A stretch of 64,000 nt of DNA, from positions 1 to 64,000 of the forward strand of contig NZ_WTVG02000032.1 in the NCBI RefSeq assembly GCF_012910705.2, written 5' to 3'. Position 1 is the first letter of the stretch. Each line of letters starts with the position of its first letter. The notes below the pieces were generated by a model. That model did not search any database, was not told where the DNA came from, and saw only the letters and a list, made by a program, of their open reading frames with translations. Shown here in pieces: positions 34,303 to 42,957 of this stretch. The stretch comes from Aromatoleum anaerobium (GTDB lineage Bacteria; Pseudomonadota; Gammaproteobacteria; Burkholderiales; Rhodocyclaceae). The position numbers and the translations under genes were made by a program.

Positions 34303-35583
34303 ATGACCATCATCGCCGTGATCGGCCTGGGCTACGTCGGGCTGCCGCTTGCTGTGGAGTTCGGCAAGAAATTCAAGACCATCGGCTTCGACCTCTCGGC
34401 CGACAAGGTCGCGGCTTACCGTGACTTCGTCGATCCGACCGGGGAAGTGCCGTCAGACGATCTTCGCGCCGCGATTCATCTCGGTTGTCATTCCGATCCG
34501 GCTTCCATCCGCGAGGCGGACTTCATCGTCGTGGCCGTGCCGACGCCGGTCGACACTGCCCACAAGCCGGATTTCACCCCATTGATCCGCTCGTCCGAAA
34601 CGGTGGGCCGCAACCTCAAGCGCGGCGCGGTCGTGGTATTCGAATCCACCGTGTACCCGGGAGCGACCGAAGAAGTCTGCATTCCGATCATCGAACGGGA
34701 ATCGGGTCTGAAGTGGAAGCAGGATTTCTTTGTCGGTTATTCACCTGAGCGCATCAATCCGGGCGACAAGGAGCGCACGGTGACGAAAATCGTCAAGGTC
34801 GTTTCGGGCGATACGCCGCAGACGCTGGAGAAGGTCAAGGAAGTCTATGGCGCAATCATAAGCGCCGGGGTTTATCCGGCCAGTTCCATCAAGGTCGCCG
34901 AGGCCGCGAAGGTCATCGAGAATACACAACGCGATCTCAACATCGCGCTGATGAACGAACTTGCGGTGATTTTCCACAAGATCGGAATCGATACCACCGA
35001 AGTGCTGCAGGCGGCCGGAACGAAGTGGAACTTCCTGCCGTTCAGGCCCGGCCTCGTCGGCGGCCACTGCATCGGAGTCGACCCGTATTACCTGACGCAC
35101 AAGGCGGAAATGCTCGGTCATCATCCGCAGGTCATTCTCGCCGGCCGCCGCATCAACGACAGCATGGGGAAGTACGTCGCCGAACAAACCGTGAAACAGA
35201 TGATCCAGGCGGGGCACTCGATCAGGGGCTGCGATGTCATCGTGCTGGGGCTCACGTTCAAGGAAAATTGCCCGGATCTGCGCAACAGCAAGGTCATCGA
35301 CGTGATCCGCGAGCTCGAGAGCTTCGGTTGCAGCGTGCATGTCCATGATCCTGTCGCCGCGCCTGCGGAGGCAGCCCGCGAATACGGCATTCGTCTCGTG
35401 CCGTGGGAAGCGCTGCCGAAGGCGGCGGCAATGGTGGCTGCCGTTTCCCATGCGGCGTATCTCGATATGCACCTGGATGAGTTCGCAGACAAGCTCCTGC
35501 CGGGGGGCGTTTTCTCCGACGTGAAATCATCCTATGACGCGGGCGCACTGGCCAGAGCGGGTGTAACGGTTTGGCGACTCTAG
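34303..35583 (+). CDS. UDP-N-acetylglucosamine 6-dehydrogenase (TviB/WbpA type)
   Basis: 426 residues. The NAD-binding N-terminus is IAVIGLGYVGLPLAVEFGKK; the family motif is VVFESTVYPGATEEVCIPII; the catalytic block PFRPGLVGGHCIGVDPYYLT holds the nucleophile Cys; the C-terminal UDP-binding domain shows VIVLGLTFKENCPDLRNSKV. It oxidises a UDP-HexNAc at C6 to the uronic acid, a building block of acidic exopolysaccharide. Its position just after prsT and near the EpsB-type transferase points to matrix polysaccharide synthesis. Closest named relatives are TviB and WbpA/WbpO. Confidence 0.93.
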   Translation: MTIIAVIGLGYVGLPLAVEFGKKFKTIGFDLSADKVAAYRDFVDPTGEVPSDDLRAAIHLGCHSDPASIREADFIVVAVPTPVDTAHKPDFTPLIRSSETVGRNLKRGAVVVFESTVYPGATEEVCIPIIERESGLKWKQDFFVGYSPERINPGDKERTVTKIVKVVSGDTPQTLEKVKEVYGAIISAGVYPASSIKVAEAAKVIENTQRDLNIALMNELAVIFHKIGIDTTEVLQAAGTKWNFLPFRPGLVGGHCIGVDPYYLTHKAEMLGHHPQVILAGRRINDSMGKYVAEQTVKQMIQAGHSIRGCDVIVLGLTFKENCPDLRNSKVIDVIRELESFGCSVHVHDPVAAPAEAAREYGIRLVPWEALPKAAAMVAAVSHAAYLDMHLDEFADKLLPGGVFSDVKSSYDAGALARAGVTVWRL

Positions 35584-35635
35584 GAGCATCTGCTAGAACA
35601 CCTGTATCGGCAGCCGGGCCAATGCCATTGGGGGG

Positions 35636-36598
35636 ATGATGAAACGCCGCAAACTCCGCAATGATCGCTGTCGTGCAGCGCTGCTTTTCGTCCTCGCGGC
35701 CGGCACCGTGGCGCCGGCATATGCCGTCGAGCGCAAGGAGCAGGGTCCCACTGGGGCAAAGCTCGCGATCGCGGCGCATGCACGCTATCTTGTCGAGCAG
35801 GGTGTCGCCCACGAACATGGCGAAGGCGTACCGCGCAATCCCGCCCGGGCAGTCGCCCATTATTGCGAGGCGGCGCGCCTCGGCGATGCCGAAGCGATGT
35901 ACGCCCTCGGCTGGATGTATGCCAACGGACGAGGGACGCGGCGCAACGACGCCTATGCCGGAACGCTGTTTGCGATGGCGGCCGCGCGCGGGGACGTGCA
36001 GGCGCGACGGATGCTGCGCTTCACCGGGGGTCCCAGCGGGCAGGCCCCCCCTTGCCTGAATGCCGCATCGACGGTCGCGCTCGACGATCATGAATGGAAT
36101 CCCGAGACCCACATCCGGTCGCTGTCGGCCGAACGGCAGCGCATTGCCCGCATGATCATCGAACTCGCGCCCACCTATCAGATCAGCCCCCGCTTCGCGC
36201 TGGCGATCGCGGTGGCCGAGTCGCGCCTCGATGCGGGAGCCGTCTCGCCGAAGAATGCAATGGGCGTCATGCAGCTGATTCCGGACACGGCCGCACGCTT
36301 CAACGTCCGCGATCCGTTCGATCCGCGCGAAAACATCAAGGGAGGCCTCGCCTATTTGCGCTGGTTGCTCGCGTATTTTCGCGGTGACATTGCGCTCGCG
36401 GCTGCCGGCTACAATGCGGGCGAGGGCGCGGTCGACCGGTACCGCGGCGTGCCGCCTTACCCCGAAACGCGGGCCTATGTGGCGCGTATATTGAACTTCG
36501 TGGCGCGCCGGGAGCATCCGTTCGACAGCCGGATCGCACGGCCCAGTGCAGTGATGCCGGCAGGGCAGCCGGCAAGTGAGGGAGCGAGCGATACATGA
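35636..36598 (+). CDS. Sel1-repeat and lytic transglycosylase (SLT) domain protein
   Basis: 320 residues. A signal peptide (about 1-30, RAALLFVLAAGTVAPAYAV) leads to two Sel1-like repeats (AVAHYCEAARLGDAEAMYAL, GWMYANGRGTRRNDAYAGTL), then an SLT domain with the catalytic Glu in AIAVAESRLDAGAVSPKNAM, GVMQLIPDTAARFNV, NIKGGLAYLRWLLAYF and AAAGYNAGEGAVDRYRGVPP. It would cleave peptidoglycan in the periplasm, perhaps to pass export machinery of the adjacent polysaccharide locus. Its stop overlaps the start of the serine protease gene (ATGA), so both are coupled. Confidence 0.92.
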   Translation: MMKRRKLRNDRCRAALLFVLAAGTVAPAYAVERKEQGPTGAKLAIAAHARYLVEQGVAHEHGEGVPRNPARAVAHYCEAARLGDAEAMYALGWMYANGRGTRRNDAYAGTLFAMAAARGDVQARRMLRFTGGPSGQAPPCLNAASTVALDDHEWNPETHIRSLSAERQRIARMIIELAPTYQISPRFALAIAVAESRLDAGAVSPKNAMGVMQLIPDTAARFNVRDPFDPRENIKGGLAYLRWLLAYFRGDIALAAAGYNAGEGAVDRYRGVPPYPETRAYVARILNFVARREHPFDSRIARPSAVMPAGQPASEGASDT

Positions 36599-37392
36599 AT
36601 TTCAGCGCGGCGAACCGTGCGCTCCGGCGCAGCCTCGTTGTCGCCGCAACCACGGCCACTGCAATGCTGATTCCGCTCCCGGCGGCGGCAGACCTGGTCG
36701 ATACCGTGTCGCGCATCAAGCCGTCGGTGGTTGCGGTGGGCACCTTCCAGCGCACCCGCGCTCCCGCCTTCAAGTTCCTCGGCACCGGTTTTGCTGTCGG
36801 TGACGGGATGATGATCGCGACCAATGCGCACGTCGTGCCCGATGCGTTGGCCGATGATCAAATGGAAACGCTCGCGGTGGCGGTGCCCGGCGAGCGGCAG
36901 GCGACGATACGCAAGGTCAGCAAGCTTGCAGTCGACAAGAACCACGATCTGGCGGTGTTGCGGCTCGAAGGCGGTCCGCCGCTGCCTTCCCTGTCCATCG
37001 ACGAGTCGTCCGGCAGCGTCCGCGAAGGTCAGAGCATCGCCCTGACCGGTTTTCCGATCGGCAGCGTCCTGGGATTGTCGCCCGTGACGCACCGCGGCAT
37101 CGTCGCCGCGATCACGCCGATCGGGATTCCGCAGCTACGCGCGCAGCATCTCAATCAGGCGCTAATCCGCCGCCTGTCGAACGACCCGTTCCGTATTTAT
37201 CAGCTCGACGCAACGACCTACCCCGGAAACAGCGGAAGCCCGGTATTCGATTCCGAGACGGGGCGACTCATCGGGGTGATCAACATGGTGTTCGTCAAAT
37301 CCACCAAGGAAAACATTCTGAGCGACCCGTCGGGCATCAGCTACGCGATTCCCGTGGAGTACCTGAAGGCGCTGCTGAAAGGGCTGGAGTGA
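36595..37392 (+). CDS. periplasmic trypsin-like serine protease (S1C/DegP-like, no PDZ)
   Basis: 265 residues with an N-terminal signal (LVVAATTATAMLIPLPAAAD). The chymotrypsin fold carries the triad: His in MMIATNAHVVPDAL, Asp in DKNHDLAVLRLEG and Ser in TYPGNSGSPVFDSETG. The protein ends right after the protease domain, without the PDZ domains of DegP. VLGLSPVTHRGIVAAITPIG is typical of the S1C loop region. It is translationally coupled to the lytic transglycosylase. A role in maturation or quality control of exported matrix proteins is inference. Confidence 0.92.
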   Translation: MNFSAANRALRRSLVVAATTATAMLIPLPAAADLVDTVSRIKPSVVAVGTFQRTRAPAFKFLGTGFAVGDGMMIATNAHVVPDALADDQMETLAVAVPGERQATIRKVSKLAVDKNHDLAVLRLEGGPPLPSLSIDESSGSVREGQSIALTGFPIGSVLGLSPVTHRGIVAAITPIGIPQLRAQHLNQALIRRLSNDPFRIYQLDATTYPGNSGSPVFDSETGRLIGVINMVFVKSTKENILSDPSGISYAIPVEYLKALLKGLE

Positions 37393-37431
37393 CGGGGCAA
37401 CCCGCCCCCGGGCGGGCAGGAGGTTGCGAAA

Positions 37432-37506
37432 TGGTCTCCTCGGCGAGAATCGAACTCACATCTAGCGCTTAGGAGGCGCTCGTTCTATCCATTGAACTAC
37501 GAGGAG
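37432..37506 (-). tRNA. tRNA-Arg (CCT anticodon)
   Basis: On the minus strand: acceptor CTCCTCG pairing with CGAGGAG, D-arm TAGTTCAATGGATAGAAC, anticodon stem-loop GAGCGC-CTCCTAA-GCGCT with anticodon CCT, T-arm GTGAG-TTCGATT-CTCGC, discriminator A and encoded CCA. The sequence GTTCAATGGATAGAAC with CTCCTAA is characteristic of tRNA-Arg(CCT), a common integration target, but here it is intact. Confidence 0.95.
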
Positions 37507-37517
37507 AGCGCGCAATT

Positions 37518-39641
37518 CTAGCCGTTCGAGCGCCGGCGACCAAGCACGCCTTTGCCGTTTCCGTGGATTTTGTGGGTGGCGTGGCCATTGTGCGGTTCGT
37601 GCTGGGGAAGCGGCGCTTCTCCATGCTGCTCTTCGGCCTGTACCGTCGAAGAAGGCGGTAGCAGGAAATCGCGGGGACGCGAGACGAAGCGCCGGACGAT
37701 CATTTTCCCCAGCTCGCGTCCCTGCGCGAAGGTGATGCGGCGCGCGCGCAGCGCGACGTAGAGGGTCAGCGCGAAGCTGACCCCGAGGTTCGTGAGTCCG
37801 ATGAGCGCGATGCCTGCTGCCGACAGCGCGGCCAGTTGCCAGCTCAGCGTGAAGTCCATGCCGACGGCAGCGTAGCCGACGTACGCGGACGAGAATGCGA
37901 TGTGGCGAATGTCCAGCGGCAGGCCGAACAGGACCCCGAGCGCCGTCACCCCGCCGAGCAGGAAGCCGAAGAAGAAATTCGCGGCCAGCGCGCCGAGGTT
38001 GTTCTCGACGTAGGTGGCGACGCGCTGCATGCGTGCGATGCCGAACACCCGGCGAGGCCAGCGCAGCTGCAACAGCCGCTGCGGAATGCGTTCGTAGGCC
38101 GACAGGTTATCGTAGTAGCCCGCGATCAGCCCCGACAGGAACAGGCAGAAACCGGCGATTGCCGCGAACAGGACCGCTCCGCTGACGGGATCGACCTGGT
38201 TGAGCAGTTCGCGCGCCTTGCCCGCGTCGGTGAACGGATCGCCGCTAAGCGAGTGGATGCCGATCGCCACCAGCATCGCCATCGGAATCGCGACGCCGAT
38301 GTTGCCGAGGATCGCGGCCAACTGGCTCCGCACGGTGCGCGCGATGAGTTCCACGAGGTTCTCGAGGTTGCTGTTCTTGCCCTGCGCTTCCCCGATGGAA
38401 GCGGCGATCGCGTTGGCCGTCATCGCCGGCTGCTTGGTCGCGACCGTGCCGCCGAGAATGTGGATCAGGACGAAGCCGATGCCGTAGTTGAGGCAAAACG
38501 CCAGGGCCTCGGTCATGGGAGCGAAACCCTGGCGACCCAGCACGATCTTCAGGCCCGTCATCACTGCGATGATCAGCCCGCCGAGCGCTGCCGAGCCGAG
38601 AATGCCGAAGTATTCGCGGCGGGTCGAGGTAATGTAGTGCTCGCCGGTCTTGCTTGCGCTTTCGGTCATGCGCATCGACAGCAGTTCGACGTTCTGCCCC
38701 CAGTAGTCGGAGAGCTTGTTCTTGCGGCACTCGGCGTGCACCAGCTGCTTGAAGATACCGACGATCTGGGTCGCGACCGCGTCGATGCGTCGTTCGGCAT
38801 GCAGCCGATGGAGCAGGAACAGCAGGTCGGCCATCCGGTCGAGGTGCTGGCGGAGGCGTTCGAGCTTGAACGTGAGCGCCAGGCTGGTGCCGATCTTCGC
38901 CGCGCGCTTGCGGATCCGCAGCACGACGTCGTCGCACTGGTCAAGCATCACCTGCAGATGCTTTTCGTCTTCGACCAACTCGGTGCCGTCCTTCCAGGCG
39001 CGCCGATAGTGGTCGAGATAGGCCACCAGTTCTTCGTTCTGCGCCAGAAAGGGCGATTCATGTTCCTCGAGTGTGGGGTCGACGCGGATCAGCTCGGGCT
39101 CCAGCCCGATCGCCGACACGTGGTACGACAATACCCGCAGCGCCTCGAGGATTTCGGCGGCGGCGTGCGGCAGCTCGTGGCCCTCTTCGGTGCTGTCGGG
39201 CTGGATCGGAGTCGAGCCGAAAACGCTGCGCAGGAACTCGACCCAGTCTGCGTCCGGGATCGCGGTGACCCATGCCTCGTCATCCGTGCGGTGGAAGACC
39301 ACGCTCAGCACGTCCTTCATGTAGTCGGTGTCGACCACTTCGGGCAGCAGGCGCCCGGAAATGCGATGTGCCGTCTCGGAAAAGAAACCGGTCGACGGCA
39401 GCAGGCCGGACGAGACGTACAGCGATACCTGCTTGCGCTCCTGAAAGAGGCGGATCAACGCATCGCACAGCCCTTCTGCAAGGTCGTGACGGGCGGCGAG
39501 GGTGTGCGTCAGGGCGCGCAATGCCGTGATCGCCGCTTGCGTGTCGGAAGCTCTGGCCGGGCGCAGCTCATCGACCAGTGCGACCCACAGCGCGAGGTCG
39601 TCGTCGTGTTCTTCGCGGAACCGTCCCAACAATGCTTCCAT
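37518..39641 (-). CDS. Gcr-type 'site-specific recombinase' family membrane protein
   Basis: 707 residues. The first ~330 are soluble and helical; the rest contains about six to seven membrane segments (AALGGLIIAVMTGLKIVLG; LNYGIGFVLIHILGGTVAT; AILGNIGVAIPMAMLVAIGI; AVLFAAIAGFCLFLSGLIAG; NFFFGFLLGGVTALGVLFGL). It ends in a basic, His-rich tail. The family is annotated as site-specific recombinase after Neisseria gcr, but this architecture has no recognisable recombinase catalytic motif. I would treat it as a membrane protein of unknown function. It sits next to tRNA-Arg, about 10 bases away. Confidence 0.85.
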   Translation of the reverse strand: MEALLGRFREEHDDDLALWVALVDELRPARASDTQAAITALRALTHTLAARHDLAEGLCDALIRLFQERKQVSLYVSSGLLPSTGFFSETAHRISGRLLPEVVDTDYMKDVLSVVFHRTDDEAWVTAIPDADWVEFLRSVFGSTPIQPDSTEEGHELPHAAAEILEALRVLSYHVSAIGLEPELIRVDPTLEEHESPFLAQNEELVAYLDHYRRAWKDGTELVEDEKHLQVMLDQCDDVVLRIRKRAAKIGTSLALTFKLERLRQHLDRMADLLFLLHRLHAERRIDAVATQIVGIFKQLVHAECRKNKLSDYWGQNVELLSMRMTESASKTGEHYITSTRREYFGILGSAALGGLIIAVMTGLKIVLGRQGFAPMTEALAFCLNYGIGFVLIHILGGTVATKQPAMTANAIAASIGEAQGKNSNLENLVELIARTVRSQLAAILGNIGVAIPMAMLVAIGIHSLSGDPFTDAGKARELLNQVDPVSGAVLFAAIAGFCLFLSGLIAGYYDNLSAYERIPQRLLQLRWPRRVFGIARMQRVATYVENNLGALAANFFFGFLLGGVTALGVLFGLPLDIRHIAFSSAYVGYAAVGMDFTLSWQLAALSAAGIALIGLTNLGVSFALTLYVALRARRITFAQGRELGKMIVRRFVSRPRDFLLPPSSTVQAEEQHGEAPLPQHEPHNGHATHKIHGNGKGVLGRRRSNG

Positions 39642-39753
39642 GCCGCCTCGCCGATGGTGTTGTCTGGAAAATGTTGCACCGCATTATGCTCGAATGCGCC
39701 GCTATGGTAGCAGGCCGGTAAAATGGCTTTTCATTCCAACGAGTCCTCTAACC

Positions 39754-41676
39754 ATGCCGCTGCTTTCTGTCGACAACGCCTGTCTTGCGTACGGGCACGT
39801 GGATCTCCTTGCCCATGCGGAGTTCCAGCTCGACGCAGGCGAACGCGTGGCGCTGATCGGGCGAAATGGCTCGGGCAAGTCCAGCCTGCTGCGCGTGTTG
39901 GCGGGGCAGGCTGTTCTCGACGACGGGTCGGTATGGCGGCAGTCCGGGCTGAAGGTGGCGTACGTGCCCCAGGAGGCGGATTTCGCCGTCGAACGCGACG
40001 TGTTCGCGACGATCGCCGACGGCCTGGGCGATGCCGCGCGTCTTTTGGTCGAGTATCACGCGGCGATGCATGCAGTTGCCGAATCGGCGAGCGAAGAGGC
40101 GCTGGCGCGGCTCGAGGCGCTGCAGCACGCGGTCGAGGCGGCCGACGCGTGGCGGCTCAACCAGCGCGTCGACGAGATCCTGCTGCGCCTCGGCCTGCCC
40201 GGCGATGCGCTGGTTTCGAGCCTGTCCGGAGGAGGTGTCAAGCGCGTGTCGCTGGCGCGGGCGCTGGTCGCCGAGCCCGATCTGCTGTTGCTCGATGAGC
40301 CGACGAACCACCTCGACCTGGACGGCATCCTGTGGCTCGAATCGCTGATCCGGGATTTCCGCGGCACGGTCGTCGTGATCACCCACGACCGTGTGTTTCT
40401 GGACAACGTGGCCACCCGCATCATCGAGCTCGATCGCGGCAAACTCGCAAGCTATCCTGGACGTTTCAGCGACTATCAGCGGCGCAAGGCGGAGGAGCTC
40501 GACGCCGAGGCGAAAGCGAGCGCGCGCTTCGACAAGGTGCTCGCGCAGGAAGAAGTGTGGATACGTAAGGGGGTCGAGGCGCGGCGGACGCGCAACGAGG
40601 GCCGGGTGCGCCGGCTCGAGGCGCTGCGCCGCGACCGCGCCGCGCGGCGCGAGCGGCTCGGCAACGTGAAGCTTGCTGTCGACAAGGGCGAACAGAGCGG
40701 CCAGATGGTCGCCGAGCTCACGGACGTGACCAAGCGCTTCGGCGATCGCGTCGTCGTGCGCGACTTCTCGACGCGCATCCTGCGCGGCGACCGCATCGGG
40801 CTGATCGGGCCGAACGGCGCCGGCAAGACGACGCTGCTGAAGCTGATTCTCGGTGAAATCGCCCCGGATGCCGGAACGGTGCGCCGCGGCACGCGCCAGA
40901 CCGTCGCCTACTTCGACCAGCTGCGCGAGCAGCTCGACCCGGAACTGCCGCTCACCGAGGTCATCAGCCCGGGTTCGGACTTCGTCGAGATCGGCGGCGA
41001 GCGCAAGCACGTCATCGGTTACCTCGGCGATTTTCTGTTCGCGCCGCAGCGCGCGCGGTCGCCGGTGAAATCGTTGTCCGGCGGCGAGCGCAACCGGCTG
41101 CTGCTCGCCCGGCTGTTCGCGCGGCCGGCCAACGTGCTGGTGCTCGACGAACCGACCAACGACCTTGACATCGAGACGCTGGATCTGCTCGAGGAGCTGC
41201 TGTCCGCCTACGAAGGCACGCTGTTTCTCGTCAGTCACGACCGCGCGTTTCTCGACAACGTCGTGACCCAGGTGATCGCGGCCGAAGGTGACGGGCGCTG
41301 GGGCGAATACGCCGGCGGCTACGCCGACTGGCAGCGGGTCAAGCAGGCCGAGATGGAGCGCGGTGCGGAACAGGCGCGGCTTGCCGCGACGCAGGCGAAA
41401 AGCGCTCCGTCCGCGTCGAAAGCGGCTGCGGCAACGACGTCGCGCGGCGACAAGCTGTCGTTCAACGAGAAAAGGGAACTCGACGCATTGCCCGACCGCA
41501 TTGCAGCGCTGGAGGCGGAGCAGGGCGCGCTGCAATCGCGCCTGGCGGATCCGGCGCTGTATCAGGAAGCGCCGCAGGAAGCCGTGCAGATCAAGGAGCG
41601 GCTCGATACCGTAGAGCGGGAAATCGAAGATGCGCTGGCGCGCTGGGAGGCTCTGGAGACGCGCGCGGGCGGGTGA
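39754..41676 (+). CDS. uup: ABC-F family ATPase (Uup)
   Basis: 640 residues from ATG 39754 (MPLLSVDNACLAYGHVDLLA); the longer open frame from 39502 lies over the divergent gene. Two ABC domains: Walker A GRNGSGKSSL with signature LSGGGVKRVSLARAL and LLLDEPTNHLD, then GPNGAGKTTL with LSGGERNRLLLARLF and LVLDEPTNDLD. A linker rich in charged residues joins them, and the C-terminal coiled coil (about 560-640) is the Uup DNA/ribosome-binding domain. ABC-F proteins act on the ribosome; Uup affects precise excision and translation under stress. No transmembrane part. Divergent from the Gcr-type gene. Confidence 0.93.
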   Translation: MPLLSVDNACLAYGHVDLLAHAEFQLDAGERVALIGRNGSGKSSLLRVLAGQAVLDDGSVWRQSGLKVAYVPQEADFAVERDVFATIADGLGDAARLLVEYHAAMHAVAESASEEALARLEALQHAVEAADAWRLNQRVDEILLRLGLPGDALVSSLSGGGVKRVSLARALVAEPDLLLLDEPTNHLDLDGILWLESLIRDFRGTVVVITHDRVFLDNVATRIIELDRGKLASYPGRFSDYQRRKAEELDAEAKASARFDKVLAQEEVWIRKGVEARRTRNEGRVRRLEALRRDRAARRERLGNVKLAVDKGEQSGQMVAELTDVTKRFGDRVVVRDFSTRILRGDRIGLIGPNGAGKTTLLKLILGEIAPDAGTVRRGTRQTVAYFDQLREQLDPELPLTEVISPGSDFVEIGGERKHVIGYLGDFLFAPQRARSPVKSLSGGERNRLLLARLFARPANVLVLDEPTNDLDIETLDLLEELLSAYEGTLFLVSHDRAFLDNVVTQVIAAEGDGRWGEYAGGYADWQRVKQAEMERGAEQARLAATQAKSAPSASKAAAATTSRGDKLSFNEKRELDALPDRIAALEAEQGALQSRLADPALYQEAPQEAVQIKERLDTVEREIEDALARWEALETRAGG

Positions 41677-41758
41677 CCCGCCCGTTCGGGCTCGTAGTCT
41701 GTGAATAGACCTGCTGCGCGGTTCGATTGGTGTGCATGCTGATGCCGGCACCCTGAAT

Positions 41759-41882
41759 TGCGTAGCGCGGATGAGCCGAAGGCGTTATCCGCCAGGCCTT
41801 GCAACGGTGCATGTGCAGGCGTCGGAGTGGCGGAAGACGCTTCGCTTTTGGCTACGCCGAAACTTCGTTTTCCGCCCTACGG
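41759..41882. repeat. dispersed palindromic intergenic repeat (two GTAGGGCGGA-type units)
   Basis: TGCGTAGCGCGGATGAGCCG and the following AAGGCGTTATCCGCCA (41759-41794) form one unit. GTGGCGGAAGACGCTTCGCT through TTCCGCCCTACGG (41827-41882) form a second, whose core TTTTGGCTACGCCGAAACTT lies between GGCGGAAGACG and CGTTTTCCGCC. The unit pairs to itself as a hairpin. Such sequences are scattered through many proteobacterial genomes between convergent genes, often near transposon debris. Here it lies between the ends of uup and the Rpn-type gene. Confidence 0.7.
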
Positions 41883-41926
41883 CGCCTCTGCGACTGCACC
41901 GGTTTGCCGACGACGTGCCGGCCGAG

Positions 41927-42928
41927 TCAGTCCTCGGCGAAGACTTCGTCGAGGCTCGTGGCATCGATCACCCGGTCGGCCCAGGTTTCAAGCTGTCGGG
42001 AGTCGGCGCAGGCGAGGCGGTCGAGCACGTTCTGCGGAAGCGGGCCGAAGCGACGGGTGAGCTGGCGGCGCAGGATGGTGCCTTCGCCTTTCACTATGCC
42101 TTGCTCCAGGCCCTTTTCCAGGCCCTTTTCCAAGCCTTTTTGCATGCCCTGTTGCATACCGCGCTCGATTGCGAGCCGTTCGACGCTGGTCACGTATCGC
42201 ACTTTCCGTTCTCCTTCAATGTCTTCGATATCCTGCCACAGTTTGGCCTCGAGAGCCTTCGGCAACTGCATCATCCAGTCGAGCACCGAGAACAGGCGCA
42301 GGATGCGGCGCTTGTCCCAGTCGCGTTCGTAGAGCAGGCGAACGAGCCGGCGTTTGGCCTGGAAGCGGGTGGCGGGATCCTGGCGGGTCTGGCGGGTGAG
42401 GAGGTGGGCTGCGGTTATGAGCGCGAACGGGTTCGTGTCCGCGAGCAGGGCGTCGAGCCGCTCGGTGTGATCCGTCAGTTTGGCGACCGGAAAGCGGATG
42501 CCGGTCTCGCAGCCGAATGCTTCGACGTGGAACTGGTCGGGTCGCCACGCGGCCTCTTCATCCGCGAGCACGGCGAGGCTCGCCACCGGGCGGTCGTAGC
42601 GGTCGAAGAGGCGGTAGTTGTAGACGAACATGCGCCTGGCGAAGTCCGCTTCGCGGCTGCCCTGCACCTCGACATGGACGTACACCCATCCTTCGCCGCC
42701 GCCGAGGCGCGTGACCCGCACCAGCTTATCGACGAAGCGCCGGCCGAGCTCGGCGTCGCGCACGACCTGGCGCAGTTCCTGGTCGAGAAAGACATGTTCG
42801 TGCGTCCAGTCGATCTGGCGATGCGCGTCGGGAAAGTAGAAGGCGATGAATTCGGGAAAGGCTTCTTCGAGCGCCTCCTTCCACGGGCTGTCGTATTGAT
42901 CCACTTCCGCTTCCGCTGTTGATGTCAT
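41927..42928 (-). CDS. Rpn-family recombination-promoting nuclease / DUF4351 protein
   Basis: 333 residues from ATG 42928 (MTSTAEAEVDQYDSPWKEAL). The N-terminal PD-(D/E)XK-like domain shows the DxDxxWK-type entry (YDSPWKEALEEAFPEFIAFY), the QIDW and FLDQEL blocks, RFVDKLVRVTRLGGGEGWVY with VHVEVQG (the ExK-like ExQ core), and RMFVYNYRLFDRYDRPVASL. Residues ~258-285 are a slippage-prone repeat (GMQKGLEKGLEKGLEQG). The C-terminus RQLTRRFGPLPQNVLDRLAC is DUF4351. Relatives (RpnA-E) promote RecA-independent recombination. The C-rich/T-rich tract coding the repeat is a likely site of copy-number change. Confidence 0.88.
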   Translation of the reverse strand: MTSTAEAEVDQYDSPWKEALEEAFPEFIAFYFPDAHRQIDWTHEHVFLDQELRQVVRDAELGRRFVDKLVRVTRLGGGEGWVYVHVEVQGSREADFARRMFVYNYRLFDRYDRPVASLAVLADEEAAWRPDQFHVEAFGCETGIRFPVAKLTDHTERLDALLADTNPFALITAAHLLTRQTRQDPATRFQAKRRLVRLLYERDWDKRRILRLFSVLDWMMQLPKALEAKLWQDIEDIEGERKVRYVTSVERLAIERGMQQGMQKGLEKGLEKGLEQGIVKGEGTILRRQLTRRFGPLPQNVLDRLACADSRQLETWADRVIDATSLDEVFAED

Positions 42929-42957
42929 GGCGCGATCTTGCGATGGTCCGGTCCCGC

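Noticed and set aside
37518-39641. Treating the Gcr-type protein next to tRNA-Arg as an island integrase
   Set aside because: It is a multi-pass membrane protein without tyrosine or serine recombinase motifs, and the tRNA-Arg is intact with no duplicated end in view.
37836-39710. 624-codon plus-strand frame opposite the Gcr-type gene
   Set aside because: Antisense shadow without recognisable domains; the minus frame has proper membrane segments.
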